Below the pieces are notes generated by a model, which ran no database searches, was not told the origin of the DNA, and saw only the letters and a list, made by a program, of their open reading frames with translations. Position numbers and translations under genes: made by a program. Positions 1-4,163 of a stretch of DNA of 6,323 bases are shown here, piece by piece (the stretch's first letter is position 1; the number at the start of each line of letters is the position of its first letter). The stretch comes from Oscillospiraceae bacterium (GTDB lineage: Bacteria > Bacillota_A > Clostridia > Saccharofermentanales > Saccharofermentanaceae): positions 1 through 6,323 of the forward strand of contig CADCPU010000457.1 in NCBI GenBank assembly GCA_902803365.1, read 5' to 3'.

Positions 1-27
1 GACCTTGTACTCAACGACTTTACGCAT
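1..27 (-). CDS. 5' end of an unidentified gene, running out of the window
   Basis: An ATG at 27-25 on the minus strand opens a frame that reads MRKVVEYKV to the window edge with no stop. A GAGG Shine-Dalgarno lies 7 bases upstream, and a promoter with ideal spacing (57-85) would start transcription near base 50, giving a short leader of about 22 bases. The next upstream ATG is followed at once by TGA, so it is not an alternative start. Nine residues are too few to assign a family; the gene call rests on the promoter, ribosome site and start codon lying in correct order. It points the same way as the TPR-like protein gene upstream of it but has its own promoter. Confidence 0.5.
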
Positions 28-56
28 CACATAACCTCAACATTAAAGATAGTTGT

Positions 57-85
57 ATTATATCCGTTCTCGAAAAACTGTTCAA
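57..85 (-). promoter_or_regulatory. Sigma-A type promoter for the partial gene at the left edge
   Basis: On the minus strand, TTGAAC (85-80) serves as the -35 box and a perfect TATAAT (62-57) as the -10 box, with a 17-bp spacer. The predicted start is near base 50, just upstream of the GAGG ribosome site and ATG of the partial gene. This is the best-spaced promoter in the window. Confidence 0.65.
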
Positions 86-97
86 TCGGAAAGGATT

Positions 98-131
98 GCA
101 CCCGCAGCCGAAAGGAGCAAACTGCGGGTGC
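98..131. repeat. 10-bp perfect inverted repeat (hairpin), role uncertain
   Basis: Bases 98-107 (GCACCCGCAG) pair perfectly with 122-131 around a 14-base loop. On neither strand does a proper U-tract follow, so it is a poor intrinsic terminator. It lies just upstream of the promoter at 57-85 on the minus strand, so it could be a back-up terminator that insulates that promoter from the TPR-like protein gene, or a regulator site. On the plus strand the loop exposes a GGAG, but no gene follows. Confidence 0.5.
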
Positions 132-223
132 GGAACACTAGGAGATGTTAAATATGAAACACTAAAACATTTAACTTACAATTATGATTCTACTCAGGCA
201 ACTATCCATTAATAGGACAGAAA

Positions 224-249
224 CGCACCGAATACGAATATTCGATGCG
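224..249 (-). terminator. Probable intrinsic terminator of the TPR-like protein gene
   Basis: Read on the minus strand, 249-239 pairs with 234-224 to give an 11-bp stem closed by a UUCG tetraloop (238-235). One pair (245 with 228) is a G-U wobble on the minus strand but a C-A mismatch on the plus strand, which favours the minus-strand RNA as the functional form. The tail reads UUUCUGU, a weak U-tract. It starts about 42 bases after the stop codon at 292-294. Confidence 0.6.
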
Positions 250-291
250 ATTTCATGCGAATTTACATTTTCGTCATAAACTAAATAGTCG

Positions 292-1617
292 TCATCTATG
301 CTCGAAAACAAACTCCGAAGTCATGATATCTTTGCACCCTGCGTAAGGAGTGTCTTCCTTGCGATAGCTTACCGTACACTTGTCCTTGCCGTACTTGAGC
401 GTGACCTCATCTGTTACTTTGATCGTGCCCGAAGATGACTTGACTGTCTCACTGAACTTGTATGTTTTCTGTTCAATATCGAGAAGCGCTCTGACCGAAC
501 TGTAATCCTTGAAAAATATGATCTGCGTACTTCCGGAGATAGTAACAGTGCCGTCTTCATTGACCTTGAAACTTATATCAAGAGATACATTCTTATTGCT
601 TACGGTAGATCTGAGGTCGTCACCCTCGAGTTCCCACCAGGAACTGTAATAACTCCACTTCTCCTCACTCTTTATCTTGCCGTCAGTATACTTCCAGTTA
701 TCGCACATCCTGAGGTAGTCCGAATACTTGTCGATCTGAGCCTTAAAGTCGGATGCTTTTACATCGTTAAGTTCAAAATTCTCATCGACTTTACCGAGGT
801 ATTCCTGAGCGGTTATATAGTCGCCTTTTGCGATATATTCGCCGATGGTCATGAACTGACTCTTCTCAACATAATCCTTGGTATCTTTATACGTCAGATT
901 GATCTGGTTGAAACTTTCAAGTGCATCGTGGTAGGCGCCGCTCTCGAATTTCTGTATTCCGATATTATAGGTGCAATCCATGGCGTAATCTTTTGAATCA
1001 AGATAGTTGGTCTCACTGAAATAACCCTTGGCGAGTTCGTACTTTCCTTCGTTATATTTTTGGAGACCTTCAACATAGAAACGCTGGGCCTTGCCGTCAT
1101 CCATAAATTCAGAGACAAGGTAAGCGTTTTCCAGGTCATCAGCAGCTATAAGCGGAGGGATACACTTGATCAACTTGGAATCCTTATCCGGCTGAGAATA
1201 CTTAGCGTCCTTAAGCGTTGTATATGCTTCGATATATTTCCCTTCCTCGATGAGCTTATCTGCTTCGCTTCCTGTGATCATCTCTTCCGCGAGCTTAAGA
1301 TTGCTCCCGTTAAGATCATATTCGCCTGCCTTGGTGAACAGTTCGCAGGCTTTCTCGTACTCCCCATTTGCCATTGCGGTATTTCCGTCGAGCAAAGCCT
1401 GCTGCTTATCAGCCGCAACCGCACAATCCTTGGCATCGCGGAAATTGCCTGCCGCATCAAACTCGGTCTTTGCTGCTCCATAGCTGCCGCTCCTGTAGAG
1501 ATCTGATCCTTTATCATAATGCGACTTCGGGAGCACATAGAGGACCGTTACCAGAACGCCTCCGACGACTACGACCGCCGCACTTGAGATTATCACTGTC
1601 AATGCCTTTTTATTCAT
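292..1617 (-). CDS. Membrane-anchored TPR-like repeat protein
   Basis: The product is a 441-aa protein with a positively charged N-terminus (MNKK) and one membrane helix at about residues 6-28, followed by a long domain that probably lies outside the membrane. There is no lipobox. Residues 33 to about 295 contain six or seven degenerate helical repeats of about 36-41 residues, each centred on a G-x-Y turn followed by A and F (around residues 44, 85, 126, 191, 227 and 265), the pattern of TPR-like repeats in anchored clostridial proteins. Residues 300-441 are rich in aromatics and beta-type sequence (WSYYSSWWELEG, then alternating hydrophobic strands); I do not recognise this domain. The ATG at 1617 is chosen because GGGGAGGTG (1631-1623) lies 7 bases before it; the frame extends upstream to a TTG at 1692 with no ribosome site. 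Such repeats usually mediate protein contacts, so a scaffold or envelope role is an inference. No convincing promoter was found. Confidence 0.85.
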   Translation of the reverse strand: MNKKALTVIISSAAVVVVGGVLVTVLYVLPKSHYDKGSDLYRSGSYGAAKTEFDAAGNFRDAKDCAVAADKQQALLDGNTAMANGEYEKACELFTKAGEYDLNGSNLKLAEEMITGSEADKLIEEGKYIEAYTTLKDAKYSQPDKDSKLIKCIPPLIAADDLENAYLVSEFMDDGKAQRFYVEGLQKYNEGKYELAKGYFSETNYLDSKDYAMDCTYNIGIQKFESGAYHDALESFNQINLTYKDTKDYVEKSQFMTIGEYIAKGDYITAQEYLGKVDENFELNDVKASDFKAQIDKYSDYLRMCDNWKYTDGKIKSEEKWSYYSSWWELEGDDLRSTVSNKNVSLDISFKVNEDGTVTISGSTQIIFFKDYSSVRALLDIEQKTYKFSETVKSSSGTIKVTDEVTLKYGKDKCTVSYRKEDTPYAGCKDIMTSEFVFEHR

Positions 1618-1622
1618 AGGAA

Positions 1623-1631
1623 CACCTCCCC
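1623..1631 (-). promoter_or_regulatory. Ribosome binding site that sets the TPR-like protein start
   Basis: GGGGAGGTG on the minus strand sits 7 bases before the ATG at 1617-1615. It selects this start over the in-frame TTG 75 bases upstream and leaves the membrane helix directly after MNKK, as expected for an N-terminal anchor. Confidence 0.8.
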
Positions 1632-1673
1632 TTCTCTTTTGTCTTGATATTAGCAAGGGCAGACTTTTGAAGG

Positions 1674-1690
1674 GTGTGCTGCCGGCACAC
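1674..1690. repeat. Inverted repeat GTGTGC-N5-GCACAC upstream of the TPR-like gene
   Basis: GTGTGC (1674-1679) and GCACAC (1685-1690) are perfect reverse complements around TGCCG, and the centre TGCCGGCA (1680-1687) is itself palindromic. It lies 57 bases upstream of the TPR-like protein start, in the divergent region shared with the small membrane protein gene. Size and position fit an operator for a dimeric regulator, but no regulator can be named. Confidence 0.4.
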
Positions 1691-1779
1691 AAATCGAACG
1701 GTTTTACAATATGTTAAGAGAATGGTCATCTGCTTCGTAACACTATAAAGCAAATTACCCCCTCCTATCTCGCACTTAT

Positions 1780-1800
1780 CCCCGAATACAAGTTCCGGGG
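1780..1800. repeat. Short inverted repeat CCCCG...CGGGG upstream of the 34-aa gene
   Basis: CCCCG (1780-1784) pairs with CGGGG (1796-1800) around an 11-base centre. It ends 5 bases before a possible -10 element (TATAGA, 1806-1811) for the plus-strand 34-aa gene. No matching -35 box is seen, so promoter activity there may depend on an activator or an alternative sigma factor. The repeat is short and could be chance. Confidence 0.3.
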
Positions 1801-1845
1801 CGCGGTATAGAATGTTTGTACAACATGGCAAAGGGGGAGAAAACA

Positions 1846-1950
1846 ATGATCATTTGGAATATCGTAAAAGGAATTTTCAAATTCGGCTTTAAGGTCGGTG
1901 TCATATCAGTTTTGATCCTTCTTGGGATCCTGGCACTGATTCTTATCTAA
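1846..1950 (+). CDS. Small single-helix membrane protein, 34 aa
   Basis: The ATG at 1846 is preceded by a strong GGGGGAG ribosome site (1833-1839) with 6-base spacing. The 34-residue product has a short amphipathic, lysine-containing N-terminus (MIIWNIVKGIFKFGFKV) followed by an almost purely hydrophobic stretch to the end (about residues 19-34), so it is predicted to be a membrane peptide. An in-frame ATG at 1825 would add seven residues (MAKGEKT) but has no ribosome site. I do not recognise a family. Clear ribosome site, coding-like codons and a coherent membrane profile support a real gene; small size limits certainty. It is transcribed divergently from the TPR-like protein gene, and a strong hairpin lies 34 bases after its stop codon. 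Possible roles, all inference, are a regulator of a membrane complex or a toxin-like peptide. Confidence 0.6.
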   Translation: MIIWNIVKGIFKFGFKVGVISVLILLGILALILI

Positions 1951-1984
1951 GATCCTTAAAAGCTTAATCATTAACCCACAGAAC

Positions 1985-2014
1985 GAAGGCCGCCTCGCTA
2001 ACGAGACGGCCTTC
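1985..2014. terminator. Strong hairpin, probable (bidirectional) terminator
   Basis: Bases 1985-1997 pair with 2002-2014 in a 13-bp GC-rich stem with a CTAA loop. On the plus strand there is one C-A mismatch (1993/2006); on the minus strand the same position is a G-U wobble, so the minus-strand RNA folds fully. Neither side has a good U-tract: the plus side is followed by AAAAG, the minus side by GUUCUGU. Position suggests it ends the 34-aa gene on the plus strand and may also stop minus-strand transcripts running on from the lipoprotein gene. Confidence 0.55.
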
Positions 2015-2037
2015 AAAAGTATGTAGGAAAAGGAAAA

Positions 2038-2103
2038 ATGGTAAAACTAATCTTTATCATCTCTTTATATTTGGTTTGCGATGCTTTTATCTTCTGCCTG
2101 TAA
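2038..2103 (+). CDS. Possible 21-aa hydrophobic peptide (doubtful)
   Basis: The ATG at 2038 follows an AAGGAAAA purine run and opens a 21-codon frame ending in TAA at 2101-2103. The product (MVKLIF... ending FIFCL) is nearly all hydrophobic with a single lysine at residue 3, like a bare membrane helix. It lies between the hairpin at 1985-2014 and the ribosome site of the 54-aa gene, in a different frame from the latter. The region is AT-rich, and such short hydrophobic frames arise by chance from T-rich sequence, so this could simply be the leader of the 54-aa gene. If translated it may act as a leader peptide or as a toxin-like peptide; neither is shown. Confidence 0.25.
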   Translation: MVKLIFIISLYLVCDAFIFCL

Positions 2104-2138
2104 GATTAAACCAACAAAAACAAAGGGAGGCCGAAAAA

Positions 2139-2303
2139 ATGGCATACGCAAACACAAATATATTTCAGAGACTTATCGATTTCGTAGAGAATAACAAGGC
2201 AGCCAAGATCGGAGCCATCGCATTGGTGAGCGTTCTGCTTATGGGACAGTTCTTTGCAATGGGCACAAAGATCGGCGAATTTATCTTTATGCTTCTCCAC
2301 TGA
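2139..2303 (+). CDS. Small membrane protein, 54 aa, unknown function
   Basis: The ATG at 2139 has an AGGGAGG ribosome site (2124-2130) at 8-base spacing. The frame extends further upstream (to 2076), but that part has no ribosome site and reads as T-rich leader, so the internal ATG is preferred. The 54-residue product begins with a polar, amphipathic segment (MAYANTNIFQRLIDFVENN), then KAAK, then a hydrophobic helix at about residues 24-42 and a second hydrophobic tail (FIFMLLH). A single-pass membrane protein is the best reading; I do not recognise a family. The stop codon lies only 9 bases from the stop of the convergent lipoprotein gene with no terminator between, so the two transcripts probably overlap. 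No convincing promoter is visible; a weak TAAGAT at 2101 is the only -10 candidate. Confidence 0.7.
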   Translation: MAYANTNIFQRLIDFVENNKAAKIGAIALVSVLLMGQFFAMGTKIGEFIFMLLH

Positions 2304-2312
2304 TCTGCGGCT

Positions 2313-2810
2313 TTATTCCAACATATAAGCTGAGAGCGTATCAACGATGTCCTGCAGCTCGTCATTTTCATAGATGTAGCCGCTGTAGATCTTATGCTCT
2401 TCACCGTCTTCATCGTAGAAGGTGAATGAATATGATGTGCCGTCACAGCCATCTTCTTTATAGTCATCGAAAGTACCATCTTCAACGCTCTTGGTACAGA
2501 ATTTATATACCTTGCGGTAGTCATCATCCGACATCTTGACGCCTTCGTCATTTACCGGATTTGTGATCTTTACCGTTCCGTCATAGTAGAGTTCCATATC
2601 GATCTTGCTCGCTTCATACTCTTCTTCGGTGCACTCACCACAGTTACGTTCATGGATAACGAACATCAGGCCTTCTTGTTCCTGAAGTTCCTCGATATTG
2701 ACTTTCTTATTTCCAAATGACTTGCGAACATGTATCTCCTTGGATACATTGCATCCTGCAAGACTCATCATCATTACTGCACTCAATACGATACAAACTA
2801 ACTTTTTCAT
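2313..2810 (-). CDS. Small acidic lipoprotein, unknown function
   Basis: The product is 165 aa with a lipoprotein signal peptide: MKK, a hydrophobic core, and a textbook lipobox LAGC with the lipidated cysteine at residue 20. It is therefore expected to be anchored to the outer face of the cell membrane. The mature part is strongly acidic, with a CxxC pair in NCGEC (Cys57, Cys60), further cysteines at 105 and 122, and alternating strand-like segments with acidic turns (YYDGTVKIT, SYSFTFYDEDGEE, KIYSGYIYEND). I do not recognise the domain. A GGAGGA ribosome site sits 8 bases before the ATG at 2810-2808. The upstream gap (2811-2902) carries a possible TATAAG -10 element and repeated CAGCGTTG words, but no clear -35 box. 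The gene converges on the 54-aa gene and lies downstream of the diguanylate cyclase on the same strand, so co-transcription with the cyclase is possible. Confidence 0.85.
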   Translation of the reverse strand: MKKLVCIVLSAVMMMSLAGCNVSKEIHVRKSFGNKKVNIEELQEQEGLMFVIHERNCGECTEEEYEASKIDMELYYDGTVKITNPVNDEGVKMSDDDYRKVYKFCTKSVEDGTFDDYKEDGCDGTSYSFTFYDEDGEEHKIYSGYIYENDELQDIVDTLSAYMLE

Positions 2811-2830
2811 TACTATATTCCTCCGTTTTT

Positions 2831-2873
2831 CAACGCTGTTTTCATTGCTGACATCTTATAAGACGCAACGCTG
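2831..2873. repeat. Three CAACGCTG-like direct repeats upstream of the lipoprotein
   Basis: CAACGCTG occurs exactly at 2831-2838 and 2866-2873, and a near copy CATTGCTG at 2843-2850. The set lies 21-63 bases upstream of the lipoprotein start and spans the only -10-like element there (minus strand, near 2861-2856). The arrangement could be a regulator site; three short words in about 45 bases could also be chance. Confidence 0.25.
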
Positions 2874-2902
2874 ATAACGGGGTCACATTTTTGAGAAATA
2901 GT

Positions 2903-4048
2903 TTATCTTACCTTGCCGGTACTCTTATAGAACTTCTGCTTATCTTTATACATAAGCTCGTCGATCATGGTCACGAGGTCAAAGCCCGTCTTGTCATTAC
3001 AGTTAAAGACACAGCCTCCGACTGCTGCGGAAAGCTTATAAGGCTTACCGGAACGCTCATTATATTCCCTGACGGCATTCATGATGCGCGTGCGATACGA
3101 CTCGATGTCATCACCCTTGAACTTGCGGATAACGATGATGAACTCATCGCCCGCGAACCTTATTACGGAACCTTCTGACTTTACGATCTGCATCAGGATA
3201 TCCGCAAAGGCCACCAGCGCCTCATCACCCTCTTCATGCGAATAAGTATCATTTATAGACTTAAAATCATTCATATCGAGCATCAGCGCCGCGATCCGCT
3301 CGTTGTGCTTAACGGAGATCGCCTTGATGACCTTGTCGAGTTCGTATCTGTTATAGACGCCCGTAAGCTTGTCGATGTAGATACATTCGTTCTGGAGACA
3401 TATCACAAGTCCCGTAAATGCGATCGAGAAACTGATCGGCTGAAGCGAGATACCATAAGCGTAATACTGGATGATGACGCCCAGCGCGACAGGCACCAGG
3501 AACTGCCATACAGGCAGGTAGCGGAGCGTCGGCGTCTGTATTTTCGAGATAAAATAGAAGGCAAATCCGTAGACCATCAGGAACATGCCGCCCATGACGA
3601 ATGCCATATAATAGGCTTCCCTGTGGTAGACGTTATTCGCATCAACTGAGAATACGAGCGGCGTAAAGAAATTCGCGATCAAGAGCCCAACCTCGATCAC
3701 CGCTATAAGGCCGAAGAATATACTCTGGAACCGCGGCACGTTCTTATCGATATGCATTACGGTGAGCATGATTATGCCTATACCAACCATAAGGTAATAC
3801 ATATACATGTAGGTGTTCCCGACCATCGATATGAAGTAGTAGAAAGTCCCGGGCTTACCGTCGCAGTAGGACAGATAGGCATCGAATGCGCAATTTATAA
3901 TGGATATGATGATGAGGATACATAAGATCCTGCTCTCTCTCCTTCGCGCAGGCAAGATCCAACCCTTGGTGACAAGGATCAGAAACAACAGTACTATTCC
4001 TACTATATCGGTGACATATATCGCCGTCAGATTTATCGATGAACCCAT
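2903..4048 (-). CDS. Seven-helix membrane diguanylate cyclase (GGDEF domain, AGDEF variant)
   Basis: The predicted role is synthesis of cyclic di-GMP from two GTP at the inner face of the membrane. Residues 12-220 of the 381-aa product contain about seven hydrophobic helices, a putative sensory module. A GGDEF domain fills residues 225-378: DKLTGVYNR (226-234), the metal aspartate in LDMNDFKSIND (Asp258, with Asn266 and Asp267), HEEGDEAL (271-278), then the signature AGDEF (299-303) in place of GGDEF. Ala in the first position occurs in known active cyclases, and all acidic catalytic residues are kept, so activity is likely. The RxxD product-inhibition site expected at 290-293 reads KSEG, so feedback inhibition by this site is absent. 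The ATG at 4048 is chosen because AGGA lies 4 bases before it; in-frame ATG 4102 and TTG 4105 have no ribosome site and lie only about 8 bases from the predicted transcription start. That choice is not certain. Confidence 0.9.
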   Translation of the reverse strand: MGSSINLTAIYVTDIVGIVLLFLILVTKGWILPARRRESRILCILIIISIINCAFDAYLSYCDGKPGTFYYFISMVGNTYMYMYYLMVGIGIIMLTVMHIDKNVPRFQSIFFGLIAVIEVGLLIANFFTPLVFSVDANNVYHREAYYMAFVMGGMFLMVYGFAFYFISKIQTPTLRYLPVWQFLVPVALGVIIQYYAYGISLQPISFSIAFTGLVICLQNECIYIDKLTGVYNRYELDKVIKAISVKHNERIAALMLDMNDFKSINDTYSHEEGDEALVAFADILMQIVKSEGSVIRFAGDEFIIVIRKFKGDDIESYRTRIMNAVREYNERSGKPYKLSAAVGGCVFNCNDKTGFDLVTMIDELMYKDKQKFYKSTGKVR

Positions 4049-4052
4049 TTTT

Positions 4053-4056
4053 TCCT
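4053..4056 (-). promoter_or_regulatory. AGGA ribosome site supporting the cyclase start at 4048
   Basis: AGGA on the minus strand (4056-4053), followed by four A residues and ATG, gives a modest ribosome site. It supports the start at 4048 over the upstream in-frame starts at 4102 and 4105, which lack any purine-rich site. Spacing is slightly short. Confidence 0.5.
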
Positions 4057-4116
4057 GTCTTATTCCAATGCCCGGGCCGCAGCTCAGGTCGATTTCATAC
4101 ATCAAAAGATGTTAAC

Positions 4117-4143
4117 ATTATATCATTAGTTCTTTGGATTCAA
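4117..4143 (-). promoter_or_regulatory. Extended -10 promoter for the diguanylate cyclase
   Basis: On the minus strand, TGATATAAT (4125-4117) is a perfect extended -10 element (TGn plus TATAAT). A weak -35 candidate TTGAAT lies at 4143-4138 with a short 15-bp spacer; extended -10 promoters tolerate poor -35 boxes. Transcription would start near 4110, leaving about 62 bases of leader before the preferred ATG at 4048. It lies in the 58-base gap after the kinase stop codon, so the cyclase can be expressed separately from the two-component operon. Confidence 0.6.
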
Positions 4144-4163
4144 TAACGAGTCATCGAAAAACA

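Noticed and set aside
140..169. AGGAG followed by very short plus-strand frames (ATG at 145 and 154)
   Set aside because: The frame stops after only three to six codons (TAA at 163), too short to support a gene, and nothing on the plus strand follows to be controlled by it.
1060..1506. 148-codon plus-strand open frame
   Set aside because: It lies wholly antisense to the TPR-like protein gene, whose frame shows a coherent anchor and repeats; no ribosome site or recognisable domain supports the antisense frame.
1618..1692. N-terminal extension of the TPR-like protein to a TTG at 1692
   Set aside because: There is no ribosome site for it, and it would place 25 extra residues before a canonical MNKK membrane anchor that has its own excellent ribosome site.
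1610..1756. Minus-strand frame starting at a TTG near 1756 after a GGAGGGGG run, about 48 codons, overlapping the TPR-like gene start
   Set aside because: The purine run resembles a ribosome site, but the start is TTG, the peptide is basic with no domain or membrane profile, and the frame merely runs through the leader of the TPR-like gene.
2165..2551. 128-codon minus-strand open frame
   Set aside because: It overlaps the lipoprotein in another frame and the 54-aa gene antisense; its composition (many M, S, T, K) is typical of a shadow frame.
3236..3649. 137-codon plus-strand open frame
   Set aside because: It is antisense to the diguanylate cyclase, with charged low-quality sequence and no ribosome site.
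4049..4110. Possible cyclic di-GMP riboswitch in the cyclase leader
   Set aside because: The leader is only about 62 bases, and I see neither the conserved cores nor the paired helices of the GEMM classes.
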